Assembly: GCA_964410105.1 (NCBI GenBank)
Contig: CAYPFY010000002.1
Span: 203,612-267,611 of the forward strand
Reading direction: 5' to 3'
DNA from: CAYPFY01 sp964410105
Lineage (GTDB): Bacteria; Bacteroidota; Ignavibacteria; UBA10030; SZUA-254
DNA: 64,000 nt
The position numbers and the translations under genes are program-made. Below the pieces are notes generated by a model. The model saw only the letters and a program-made list of their open reading frames with translations, did no database searches and was not told the origin of the DNA. Numbering within the stretch: position 1 is the first letter of the stretch; every line of letters begins with the position of its first letter. Shown here piece after piece: positions 9,018 to 17,415 of this stretch.

Positions 9018-9770
9018 ATGATTCTGATCATTCCTGCGATCGACATCAAGGGAGGGAAGTCCGTGCAGATGGTTCAAGGGATCGAGGGACACTCATACTC
9101 TCGTGATCCTGTTGAGATGGCCCGGCTATGGCGGAAAGAGAATTCGAAGGCGTTGCACGTGACCGATGTCGACGGTGCGACAGAGGGACGCCTGGTCAAT
9201 TTCGGCATCATCGAAAAGATAGTGAAAACCGTTGACATTCCGATCGAGCTCGGGGGAGGATTCCGCACAATTGACGATGTCAGGGCAGCGATGGATCTAG
9301 GAATTCATCGGGTCGTCATCGAGACGATGCTCATCGAGAACCCGGAAGAGGCAAAGCGCGTCCTCGACACATACGGTCCAAGCAAGGTCGTCCTGGGAAT
9401 CAGCGCAAAAAACGGTCTCGTTCAGACGCGGGGATGGACCGAATCATCTGGAATCACGGCCATCTCCTTAGCTCTCAATGGACGAGCGCTCGGGTTTACT
9501 CGGGTGCTTTACACGGACATCATGGTGGATGGAACCATGCGGGGCCCGAATTTTGCGGTTCTTGAGCAACTTGCTCAGACGACGCACATGCGGATCACGG
9601 CGTCCGGTGGAGTTTCTGGGCTGGACGACCTATTAAAACTTCAGGACATGGAGCAGCTTGGGATAGATTCCGTGATAATCGGTCGCGCCCTCTACGAAAA
9701 CAGATTTTCCTGCCAGGGAATCTGGAGATTCTGTGAGGCGGGGGATTATCCCTACACTGCCAAAGTCTAA
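9018..9770 (+). CDS. hisA: HisA-family (beta/alpha)8 barrel protein lacking a catalytic aspartate
   Basis: 250 residues, full length for HisA, which isomerises ProFAR to PRFAR in histidine synthesis. Family signatures are present: PAIDIKGGK with Asp9 (the catalytic base), the phosphate loops GGGF (79-82) and ASGGVSG (about 196-202), and YTDIMVDGTMRGPN (about 163-176). The segment that normally reads D-x-R-x-G before a GW pair reads SAKNG here (129-133, GW at 139-140), so the second catalytic aspartate (Asp127 in Thermotoga HisA) appears to be Ser129. No other his gene is in the window. It is followed after 3 bases by a PfkB kinase and then dapB, dapA and dapD. It may be a genuine but altered HisA, or a paralogue with a new substrate. 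Family certain, function uncertain. Confidence 0.8.
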   Translation: MILIIPAIDIKGGKSVQMVQGIEGHSYSRDPVEMARLWRKENSKALHVTDVDGATEGRLVNFGIIEKIVKTVDIPIELGGGFRTIDDVRAAMDLGIHRVVIETMLIENPEEAKRVLDTYGPSKVVLGISAKNGLVQTRGWTESSGITAISLALNGRALGFTRVLYTDIMVDGTMRGPNFAVLEQLAQTTHMRITASGGVSGLDDLLKLQDMEQLGIDSVIIGRALYENRFSCQGIWRFCEAGDYPYTAKV

Positions 9771-9773
9771 AAG

Positions 9774-10718
9774 ATGGTCATAACGGTCATCGGCCATTTC
9801 TGCCTTGACGTCATCCGTCATGCCGACAAAACCGAAACCGCAGGTTTCGGTGGCATATACTTTTCCCTAGCGACGCTCGCAAACCTGCTTTCACATGAGG
9901 ACGATACCATCCGACCTGTATTCGGGGTAGGAAAGGGCGAGCATGACGCGGTCATCGACCGGCTCAGCGGATATTCGAACATTGATTGCACTGGCATTTA
10001 TCGATTTTCCGGTCCCACCAATCAGGTCAGCTTGACCTACTCGTCTAAAGACAGGCGGATTGAACGCTCCGAATTCATTTCAGATCCAATCCCTTGGAAG
10101 CGGGTCCGCAACGTCATCACCGGATCGGACATGGTGCTCATCAATATGATCTCGGGACTCGATATCACGCTTGACACGTTGGATGAAATCCGCATGAGCG
10201 TCAGGGAGGCCCAAGTGCCGGTCTACCTTGATGTCCACAGTTTGACGCTGGGAATCAAGGACGATTTCACGAGATTTCACCGTCCTGTGGACGCATGGCG
10301 ACGGTGGTTATTCATGCTTCATGGAGCCCATCTGAATGAAGAGGAGGCAGCCATACTCAGCCCGGACCATTTGGGTGAAGAGGCGCTGGCTAATCACGTA
10401 CTATCGCTCAATACGGGTGTACTTCATATCACGCGGGGAGAGCGCGGCTGCACGGCCTACGTCGAGGAGCAAAACCGGATGGAGAAGATTGATTTTCCGG
10501 GCATCGACGCTGACCTCGGGATTGATTCGACCGGATGCGGCGATGTTTTTGTTGCCGCTTATTGTGGCCACTACTTGAAGACGGGGCAGGTCCTTCCATC
10601 GGTCGATTTTGCCAATCGGGTCGCTGGGAGAAAAGCCCGCCGCACCGGCTCGGCGGAAATCGACGAACTTTCAATGTTTCGCCTCGATGGAAAACTTCAG
10701 CGGGAGGGGAGAGCATGA
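9774..10718 (+). CDS. PfkB-family carbohydrate/nucleoside kinase
   Basis: 314 residues of the ribokinase fold. The C-terminal signature reads DSTGCGDVF (251-259); Asp257 is the catalytic base and GCG forms the anion hole, with cysteine where alanine is usual. The NEEEA segment (188-192) and the ITRGERG nucleotide-binding segment (219-225) also fit. The N-terminus (VIGHFCLDVI) lacks the long GG sugar-binding loop of true ribokinases but has GFGGIYF at 24-30. The substrate cannot be predicted. The gene starts 3 bases after the hisA-like stop and its TGA overlaps the ATG of dapB (ATGA), so it is translationally coupled to lysine-pathway genes. A link between the phosphorylated sugar and the HisA-like enzyme is possible but is inference. 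Confidence 0.82.
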   Translation: MVITVIGHFCLDVIRHADKTETAGFGGIYFSLATLANLLSHEDDTIRPVFGVGKGEHDAVIDRLSGYSNIDCTGIYRFSGPTNQVSLTYSSKDRRIERSEFISDPIPWKRVRNVITGSDMVLINMISGLDITLDTLDEIRMSVREAQVPVYLDVHSLTLGIKDDFTRFHRPVDAWRRWLFMLHGAHLNEEEAAILSPDHLGEEALANHVLSLNTGVLHITRGERGCTAYVEEQNRMEKIDFPGIDADLGIDSTGCGDVFVAAYCGHYLKTGQVLPSVDFANRVAGRKARRTGSAEIDELSMFRLDGKLQREGRA

Positions 10719-11452
10719 CCATTGCACTGATCGGGCACGGTAAGATGGGAAAAGAAATCGAACGGGTATCACGGGAGCGCGGGATAGTCGTCACTCGGAT
10801 ATTTACTTCGGAGAATAATTCCGGGGCCTGTGCGATCACTCGTGAAGCACTATCCGGCACCGACGTCTGCATCGATTTTTCCACACCCTCGGCGGTCGCG
10901 GGGAATATCATCGCTGTCGCGAGATGCGGAAAAAACATCGTCGTCGGAACGACCGGCTGGCAGAAAGATTTTGAAAGAGTGAAAAGAATAGTCATAAACA
11001 AAAAGGTCGGTCTTCTGCATTCGACGAACTTTTCCATCGGCATAAATCTTTTTTACCAGGCGATCGCTGCCGCTGCGCGTCTCTTCAACAGATTCGAGCA
11101 GTATGATGTTGCAGTAAGCGAGAGCCATCACAGGGAAAAGGTCGATATCCCAAGCGGAACATCGCTCACGATTGGCCAGATCATAATGGATAATCTCCGC
11201 CGGAAGAAATCTCTCATCTTCGATGTGAGGAAGACTCCGATCAAACCCCAGGAGATTCACATCAGTTCGGCCCGGGTGGGTTCAGTCACCGGCAGGCACA
11301 CGGTCATTTTCGATTCAGTCGCAGACAGCATCGAACTGACGCATACTGCGAAGGATCGGAGTGGATTTGCGATCGGAGCGCTCGTCGCCGCAGAGTGGTT
11401 GCGGGGTAGGAAAGGCATCTACACACTGAAGGACATGCTGGCACCGGTATGA
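10715..11452 (+). CDS. dapB: 4-Hydroxy-tetrahydrodipicolinate reductase
   Basis: 245 residues from the ATG at 10715, which overlaps the kinase stop codon and follows GGGAGGGGA; an upstream extension in frame is not needed. DapB reduces the DapA product with NAD(P)H in the diaminopimelate/lysine pathway. The N-terminal Rossmann motif is GHGKMG (7-12), GTTGW (78-82) lines the cofactor site, and the catalytic region SESHHREKVDIPSGTS (135-150) holds the two histidines, the lysine and the PSGT dicarboxylate-binding loop. It is slightly shorter than the E. coli enzyme (about 270). It couples to dapA by a second ATGA overlap. Confidence 0.95.
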   Translation: MTIALIGHGKMGKEIERVSRERGIVVTRIFTSENNSGACAITREALSGTDVCIDFSTPSAVAGNIIAVARCGKNIVVGTTGWQKDFERVKRIVINKKVGLLHSTNFSIGINLFYQAIAAAARLFNRFEQYDVAVSESHHREKVDIPSGTSLTIGQIIMDNLRRKKSLIFDVRKTPIKPQEIHISSARVGSVTGRHTVIFDSVADSIELTHTAKDRSGFAIGALVAAEWLRGRKGIYTLKDMLAPV

Positions 11453-12348
11453 AACGGCAGATGATTTTCCGGGGAACAGGGACCGCTCTCGTCACCCCAT
11501 TCACGCAAGCGGGGGAGGTCGATGAGAGGGGGTTGCGAAAGCTGGTTGAGTTCCAGATAAACGGTGGAGTAGAGGCGCTCTTGCCGGGAGGCACAACGGG
11601 GGAGAGCGCCACGCTCAGCGACGATGAACTGGTGCGGGTGGTAGAGATCGTCGTCGAACAAACGCGTGGACGCACGAAGGTGATCGCCGGAGCGGGAAGC
11701 AATTCGACGAGCAAGGCGATCTCCCTGTCGAAGCGAATGATCGGGGTAGGAGCCGATGGGATCCTCTCCGTTGCCCCCTATTATAATAAACCAACGCAAG
11801 AGGGATTTTTCCGACACTATGAAGCCATTGGGGCTGCCATAGACGCGCCGATCGTTGTCTACAATGTCCCAGGTAGAACCTCGAGCAATATTCAGGCGGC
11901 AACGACACTTCGGATGGCGGAAGAGATCGACAGTCTTGCAGGAATCAAAGAAGCGTCCGGGGATTTCGGCCAGATCATGGAGATCCTGCGCGACAGGCCG
12001 AGAGGATTCGGGGTATGGTCCGGGGATGACTCGATCACACTTCCTTTGGTCGCGCTCGGCGCCGACGGAGTTGTCTCTGTCGTATCAAACCAGATCCCCC
12101 GGCAATTTTCAGCGATGATTCGGCTGTGCTTACGGGGTCGATATTCGGAAGCCCTACATATCCATAACCGGCTTCTCGACCTCATGAATTTGAATTTTGT
12201 GGAGTCAAACCCCATTCCGGTCAAAGCCTCGCTTGCTATGATGGGAATGATTGAAGAGAAATATCGGTTACCGCTTGTTCCGCTCGAGAAGAAACACCGT
12301 GCGAGGGTAAGAATGGAATTGCGGAGACTCGGCTTAAGACTGAAATGA
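11449..12348 (+). CDS. dapA: 4-Hydroxy-tetrahydrodipicolinate synthase
   Basis: 299 residues; condenses pyruvate with aspartate semialdehyde at the entry to diaminopimelate synthesis. The active-site pieces are all present: GGTTGES (47-53) with the pyruvate-binding Thr pair, Tyr138 in YNVPGRT, and the Schiff-base Lys167 in GIKEASGD. The first ATG (11449) overlaps the dapB stop; another in-frame Met sits four residues later and would also leave the family core intact. The TGA overlaps the dapD start. Lysine feedback residues were not assessed. Confidence 0.96.
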   Translation: MKRQMIFRGTGTALVTPFTQAGEVDERGLRKLVEFQINGGVEALLPGGTTGESATLSDDELVRVVEIVVEQTRGRTKVIAGAGSNSTSKAISLSKRMIGVGADGILSVAPYYNKPTQEGFFRHYEAIGAAIDAPIVVYNVPGRTSSNIQAATTLRMAEEIDSLAGIKEASGDFGQIMEILRDRPRGFGVWSGDDSITLPLVALGADGVVSVVSNQIPRQFSAMIRLCLRGRYSEALHIHNRLLDLMNLNFVESNPIPVKASLAMMGMIEEKYRLPLVPLEKKHRARVRMELRRLGLRLK

Positions 12349-13178
12349 CCGATCTTGCGAAAACAATAGAGTCGCTGTATGAGATGCCGGTCGAGCATAT
12401 AAGCGGGCCTGCCGTCTCAGACGCTCTCGAGAGACTGAGATCCGCGCTCAATAACGGGGAGGTGCGGGCCGCGGAGATGCGCGACGGCAACTGGCGTGTA
12501 AACGCCTGGGTGAAAAAGGGAATCCTTCTTGCCTTTAGGACGGGCGTCCTTCGCGAGTCAGGTGGTAACGGTACAAGGTTTTTCGATAAAGACACGATGC
12601 CCGTGAAAACGGTAAGCATTGATGATGGCATTCGAATCGTGCCTGGTGGAAGCGCCATCCGCGACGGGACATTTGTGGCAAGAGGCGTTGTTTTGATGCC
12701 CCCTTCCTATATAAATGTTGGCGCTTACGTCGGAGAGGGTACGATGATTGATTCCCATGTGCTGATCGGATCCTGTGCTCAGATAGGACGAAGGGTTCAT
12801 TTAAGCGCTGGGGCCCAGATCGGGGGGGTGCTTGAGCCTGTCGGATCCATGCCCGTCATCGTTGAGGATGATGTCTTCATTGGCGGGAACTGCGGCATTT
12901 ACGAGGGAACAATGATAAAGTGTCGGGGAGTAATTGCCGCCGGTGTGATCCTCACCGGAGGGACCCCTGTCTTTGACCTTGTGAACGAAAAGGTGTACAG
13001 GAAAGCGCAGGATGAGCCACTCGTCATCCCGGAAGGAGCTGTGGTAGTAGCTGGCAATCGGCGCATCCAGCAGCGATTTGCGAAGGACAATCACATTTCA
13101 ATCTACACCCCAATCATTGTCAAGTACCGCGACGCAAAGACCGACATCTCGACCGTGCTTGAAGACAGTCTGCGGTGA
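12345..13178 (+). CDS. dapD: Tetrahydrodipicolinate N-succinyltransferase
   Basis: 277 residues, the normal size. The N-terminal helical domain is followed by a left-handed beta-helix of hexapeptide repeats (about 100-230: ARGVVLMPPSYINVGAYVG, DSHVLIGSCAQIG and similar). The segments MIDSHVLIGSCAQIG and HLSAGAQIGGVLEP match the enzyme that transfers succinyl from succinyl-CoA, so this organism uses the succinylase branch to diaminopimelate. dapC and dapE are not in the window. The start overlaps dapA (ATGA) and the stop overlaps the next gene (GTGA). Confidence 0.95.
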   Translation: MTDLAKTIESLYEMPVEHISGPAVSDALERLRSALNNGEVRAAEMRDGNWRVNAWVKKGILLAFRTGVLRESGGNGTRFFDKDTMPVKTVSIDDGIRIVPGGSAIRDGTFVARGVVLMPPSYINVGAYVGEGTMIDSHVLIGSCAQIGRRVHLSAGAQIGGVLEPVGSMPVIVEDDVFIGGNCGIYEGTMIKCRGVIAAGVILTGGTPVFDLVNEKVYRKAQDEPLVIPEGAVVVAGNRRIQQRFAKDNHISIYTPIIVKYRDAKTDISTVLEDSLR

Positions 13179-14095
13179 CAAGTGGCATGAAACGGGTGCT
13201 TATCACGGGGAGCAATGGGCTTTTGGGACAGAAGCTCGCCGAGATCTTTTCTCGAAGCAATAATTACTCTCTCCTCCTCACGTCCAAGCAGGAACATTCG
13301 GTATTTGACGAGGAAGCCCTTCCGTATCGTCGTCTCGATGCCACGCTGAAGCGCGAGGTGCAGCGCGTCAGCGAGGAATTTGAGCCCGACATCATTATCA
13401 ACGCCGCGGCCGTCACAAACGTCGATCTCTGTGAAACCGAGCGAGAACTTGCCTGGACGGTGAACGTCGGAAGCATCGAGAACCTTATCTATGCGGCTAA
13501 GCTGACAGGAGCGCGGCTGGTTCAGATTTCCACCGATTACGTGTTTGATGGAAGGCGTGGTCCTTACCACGAACTGGATCGACCCAACCCGCTGAGTTAT
13601 TATGGGCGGACAAAACTCGCGAGCGAAAACATCATACGGGCGAGTGGGATCCCGAGCACGCTCATCCGAACGATGATACTCTACGGGGCTGGATTTAATG
13701 TGAAAGCTAACTTTGCACTCTGGGTGCTTAGGAACCTGGGGGAAGATAAGCCCGTGAGGGTCGTTGATGATCAGATCGGGAACCCCACCCTCGCGGATGA
13801 TCTCGCATACGCAATACTGAAGGGAATCGAGTTGGGGAGGAGTGGCCTCTACCATATCTCTGGGCCCGACCTTATCAGTCGGTACGACTTCGCTGTCGCA
13901 ATTGCGAAGGCTTTCAACTTCAACAAGAAACTCATCACGCCCGTAAAAACCGCGGCATTCAGGCAGCCCGCTCCCCGTCCCTTGCGGTCAGGCTTCATCA
14001 CGCTGAAGGCAGAAGTAGATCTTGGCATCAGGCTGTCAAATATCGAGCAGGGATTGGTTGCGCTCCAGAATCAGCTCAAGACATATCAACCATAA
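13175..14095 (+). CDS. Extended SDR, RmlD/dTDP-4-dehydrorhamnose reductase-like
   Basis: 306 residues from the GTG that overlaps the dapD stop, or 302 from the ATG at 13187; the coupled GTG fits the pattern of this operon, but neither has a strong ribosome-binding site. The Rossmann motif ITGSNGLLGQKL comes right after the start, then NAAAVTNVDLCE, the catalytic STDYVFDG and YYGRTKLASE with Tyr and Lys three residues apart. These are the marks of RmlD-type reductases that act on nucleotide-sugar 4-keto groups. No other rhamnose gene is nearby, so the true substrate is uncertain; similar proteins sit alone in many Bacteroidota genomes. Confidence 0.8.
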   Translation: MTSGMKRVLITGSNGLLGQKLAEIFSRSNNYSLLLTSKQEHSVFDEEALPYRRLDATLKREVQRVSEEFEPDIIINAAAVTNVDLCETERELAWTVNVGSIENLIYAAKLTGARLVQISTDYVFDGRRGPYHELDRPNPLSYYGRTKLASENIIRASGIPSTLIRTMILYGAGFNVKANFALWVLRNLGEDKPVRVVDDQIGNPTLADDLAYAILKGIELGRSGLYHISGPDLISRYDFAVAIAKAFNFNKKLITPVKTAAFRQPAPRPLRSGFITLKAEVDLGIRLSNIEQGLVALQNQLKTYQP

Positions 14096-14106
14096 AATCA
14101 CCAGCC

Positions 14107-15387
14107 ATGCTTGACATCAAATTCATACGGGAGCACACCGACCTTGTGCGCGAGGGAATACGAAAGAAGGGTGCGACAGACACGATCGATGAGCTTTTGC
14201 ATCTCGATACAAAGCGCCGTGAGCTCTTACAACAGGTTGAGACATTGAAAAACAGGCGAAATGTGGTCTCGGAGAAGATCGGGCAGATGAAGCGATCCGC
14301 GGAGGACACCCGAGGCGCTCTTTCAGAGATGGAGAAGGTCAAAATAGACATCCGATCCATTGATGAGGAATTGCGAGCTACGGTAAAAAGTTTGGATGAA
14401 CTCATGCTCACCGTTCCCAACATCCCCCATCCCTCTGTCCCGGAGGGTCACACGCCGGCTGACAATCAGGAGATCTCCGTTTGGGGAGATCAACCGACAA
14501 TCGATTTCGACCCGAAGCCACACTGGGAGCTTTTTGAGAGTCTAGGTATCGTTGATTTTGCGCGGGGCGTAAAGATCACGGGCGCAGGATTTCCGGTGTA
14601 CAGAGGGGAAGGAGCGATACTCCAGCGCAGTTTGATCAATTTTTTCCTTGAAGAGGCGGCTTCACGCGGATACACGGAAATTGAGCCGCCACTCATGATA
14701 AATCCGGCAAGCGCCATAGGCACTGGTCAGCTTCCGGATAAGGAAGATTTGATGTATGCCGCCGCCAGAGACGAGCTGTATCTCGTGCCAACCGCCGAAG
14801 TACCAGTGACGAATATACACCGTGATGAGATTCTGGCAGAGCACGAGTTACCGGTGAAATATTGCGCTTACACGCCCTGTTTTCGCCGCGAAGCGGGTTC
14901 GTATGGAAAAGATGTCCGAGGCTTGAACCGCCTCCATCAATTCGACAAGGTTGAGCTTGTGAAGTTCGTTCATCCGGGAGTATCCTACAATGAGCTCGAA
15001 AGCCTGCGGCAGGATGCCGAACATCTGCTGCAAAAGCTTGGCCTCAGGTATCGCGTGCTTCTCATGTGCGCGGGGGACATGGGCTTCACTCAGTCGAAAA
15101 AATACGATCTTGAGGTCTGGTCTCTCGGACAGAAGAGATGGTTGGAGGTTTCATCAATTAGCAACTTTGAGGCGTTCCAGGCGCGCCGAATGAATATCAG
15201 ATTCCGCGATCGAGATGGTGGAAAGCCGGAGTTCGTCCATACCCTGAACGGTTCCGGGCTGGCTCTTCCCCGCGTGGTCGCTGCTCTCATCGAACAGAAT
15301 CAGACGCCGGAAGGAAAAGTGATCGTCCCCAAGGCATTGCAGAAGTATACGCGTTTCGATGTCATCGGCTCAGGCATGTCTGCCTGA
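14107..15387 (+). CDS. serS: Seryl-tRNA synthetase
   Basis: 426 residues, normal length. The N-terminal tRNA-binding antiparallel coiled coil spans about residues 30-105. The class II catalytic core follows, with motif 2 in CFRREAGSYGKD and motif 3 in NGSGLALPRVVAALIE near the C-terminus, and TAEVPVTN for serine binding. It charges tRNA-Ser (and tRNA-Sec where present). It starts 11 bases after the SDR stop and appears to be the last gene of the run beginning at 9018. Confidence 0.97.
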   Translation: MLDIKFIREHTDLVREGIRKKGATDTIDELLHLDTKRRELLQQVETLKNRRNVVSEKIGQMKRSAEDTRGALSEMEKVKIDIRSIDEELRATVKSLDELMLTVPNIPHPSVPEGHTPADNQEISVWGDQPTIDFDPKPHWELFESLGIVDFARGVKITGAGFPVYRGEGAILQRSLINFFLEEAASRGYTEIEPPLMINPASAIGTGQLPDKEDLMYAAARDELYLVPTAEVPVTNIHRDEILAEHELPVKYCAYTPCFRREAGSYGKDVRGLNRLHQFDKVELVKFVHPGVSYNELESLRQDAEHLLQKLGLRYRVLLMCAGDMGFTQSKKYDLEVWSLGQKRWLEVSSISNFEAFQARRMNIRFRDRDGGKPEFVHTLNGSGLALPRVVAALIEQNQTPEGKVIVPKALQKYTRFDVIGSGMSA

Positions 15388-15633
15388 TCGATCCACGGAT
15401 TTCTGTCTGAACATATCCGTCCGGACTCATCGCTGCCCTGGTCAGACCCTCGCTAACGGACGTGGGGTAGTTCGAGCGAATCAAACGGAGATGACAGATA
15501 TCTCTGCCTCTTCCCACACCACCGGTGGCTCAATTTCCCGAATGCGACTTGATCGAACAACGTGACGAGTTGCTCTGAGACCCTCCGATGAAGGAGTCGC
15601 TCAAGAATTACATTTTCTTTGTATCTTATCCGT

Positions 15634-17394
15634 ATGAAGCCCCTCGTCCGCCTCAAACCCTATCTCCTCCGGTACCGCTCGACCCTCTTGCTCGGGCTTC
15701 TTACGGTCGTCCTGAGTAATCTCTTCACAGTCTTTCAGCCGCGAATAGTGGGAATGGCCATCGACCGATTAAAGATGGGATTGGAAAGCCATCAGATCGA
15801 GCAGTCGGGATTGCTATTCTATGCCGGCGCCATTGTGGGTCTCTCGCTCATTTCCGGGATCTTCACATTTCTCACACGGCAAACCATAATCGTTGTCTCG
15901 CGGCACATTGAATTCGACCTGCGGAATGATTTCCTGAAGCAAATACAAAAGCTTTCACTTTCATACTTCCAGAACACCCCTACCGGTGACCTGATGGCCC
16001 ACGCAACGAACGACATCAGCGCAATCAGGAACGCCGTTGGTCCGGGCATTATGTATCCGACCGACACGATAATAACTCTGACAATGACTCTTTGCATGAT
16101 GTTCTGGAGCGATTGGGAGCTTACACTCCTTGCCCTCATCCCGATGCCGGCGGTTTCATACGCCGTATACAAACTTGGGAAAATAATCCATGAGAAATTT
16201 GAGGGGCGGCAGGAGCAATTCTCGCGCCTCACGATGTATGCGCAGGAAAATTTGTCCGGTATCCGGATAGTGAAAGCCTACGTCCGCGAGGCATTTGAAG
16301 TAAGCAAGTTCCGGGAGCTGAGCCGTGACTACCTCAAACGCAATCTTGTCCTCGCACGGATCCAGTCTTTGATGTGGCCGTTGATGTTTCTTCTGGTCGG
16401 ATGCTCGCTCGTGATCACGGTTTACGTTGGAGGCTTGAAGGTGATTGACGGAAAAATGACCATTGGAACACTCACAGCGTTTTTCGGATACCTTATCATC
16501 CTCATATGGCCCATGATCGCATTCGGTTGGGTAACGAACATACTTCAACAGGGAGCGGCGTCGATGGCCCGACTCTGTAAAATACTCGATACCGAGCCGG
16601 AAATAACGGACTCCGAAGCGACGGATACCTCTATTAAAGAGATCCGCGGATCCCTTGAATTTCGTCACGTTACATTCGCGCACAAAAATACAGACAAACC
16701 GACCCTCAGCGACATTTCGCTCCAGATTCCGGCAGGAAGCGTGACAGCGATCGTGGGATACACAGGTTCCGGTAAGTCAACTCTCGTGAATCTTATTCCC
16801 CGACTCTTTGACGTCACCGGGGGTTCGCTCCTCATAGATGGACGGGACATCAGAACCATTCCGCTTGATCTCCTCAGGATGAGCATAGGATATGTGCAGC
16901 AGGAACCCTTCTTATTCTCCGACTCCATCCGAGGAAACATCGCCTACGGCGTCGACGATGGCACCGAAGAGCACGTCAGGAGGGTCGTGGAAACCTCGCA
17001 GATCGCCGGCGACATCGTGGAATTTCCCAGCGGGCTTGAGACCATGATTGGGGAGCGGGGGATAACACTGTCGGGCGGGCAGAAGCAACGCACAAGTCTC
17101 GCGCGGGCACTCATTCGAGATCCCAAGATTCTCATCCTCGACGATGCATTCTCCGCAGTCGACACTTACACAGAGGAAGAGATTCTTAAAGGACTTGGAG
17201 AGGTAATGGCGCGGCGAACCAGCATCATCATCAGCCACCGCGTATCCACCGTTAAGAACGCGGACGTGATCGTCGTTCTCGATGGGGGACGTATTGTGGA
17301 ACGAGGAACTCATGACGAACTTGTGGAACGCGGTGGGATATACTCGGATCTCCATGAGAAGCAGCTGCTCGAGGAAGAGCTTGAGCAATTGTGA
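15634..17394 (+). CDS. ABC exporter half-transporter, subunit with the degenerate ATP site (TM287-like)
   Basis: 586 residues from the ATG at 15634 (an in-frame TTG at 15619 is less likely). About six membrane segments fill residues 10-300, followed by a nucleotide-binding domain with Walker A GYTGSGKST (375-383), signature LSGGQ (479-483) and Walker B ILILDDAFSAVD. The catalytic glutamate after Walker B is aspartate (Asp504). Together with the next gene, whose signature is altered, this gives one degenerate and one working ATP site, the layout of heterodimeric exporters such as TM287/288 and BmrCD. Those move drugs or lipids across the inner membrane. The upstream 246 bases hold no gene. Confidence 0.92.
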   Translation: MKPLVRLKPYLLRYRSTLLLGLLTVVLSNLFTVFQPRIVGMAIDRLKMGLESHQIEQSGLLFYAGAIVGLSLISGIFTFLTRQTIIVVSRHIEFDLRNDFLKQIQKLSLSYFQNTPTGDLMAHATNDISAIRNAVGPGIMYPTDTIITLTMTLCMMFWSDWELTLLALIPMPAVSYAVYKLGKIIHEKFEGRQEQFSRLTMYAQENLSGIRIVKAYVREAFEVSKFRELSRDYLKRNLVLARIQSLMWPLMFLLVGCSLVITVYVGGLKVIDGKMTIGTLTAFFGYLIILIWPMIAFGWVTNILQQGAASMARLCKILDTEPEITDSEATDTSIKEIRGSLEFRHVTFAHKNTDKPTLSDISLQIPAGSVTAIVGYTGSGKSTLVNLIPRLFDVTGGSLLIDGRDIRTIPLDLLRMSIGYVQQEPFLFSDSIRGNIAYGVDDGTEEHVRRVVETSQIAGDIVEFPSGLETMIGERGITLSGGQKQRTSLARALIRDPKILILDDAFSAVDTYTEEEILKGLGEVMARRTSIIISHRVSTVKNADVIVVLDGGRIVERGTHDELVERGGIYSDLHEKQLLEEELEQL

Positions 17395-17415
17395 TATGAT
17401 TCGGTAAGGCATCCA

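Noticed and set aside
13103..13855. 250-codon minus-strand frame opposite dapD and the SDR
   Set aside because: Antisense shadow of two clear genes.
15388..15633. Possible riboswitch or small RNA upstream of the ABC exporter
   Set aside because: I could not fold a known riboswitch core and found no terminator or promoter there.
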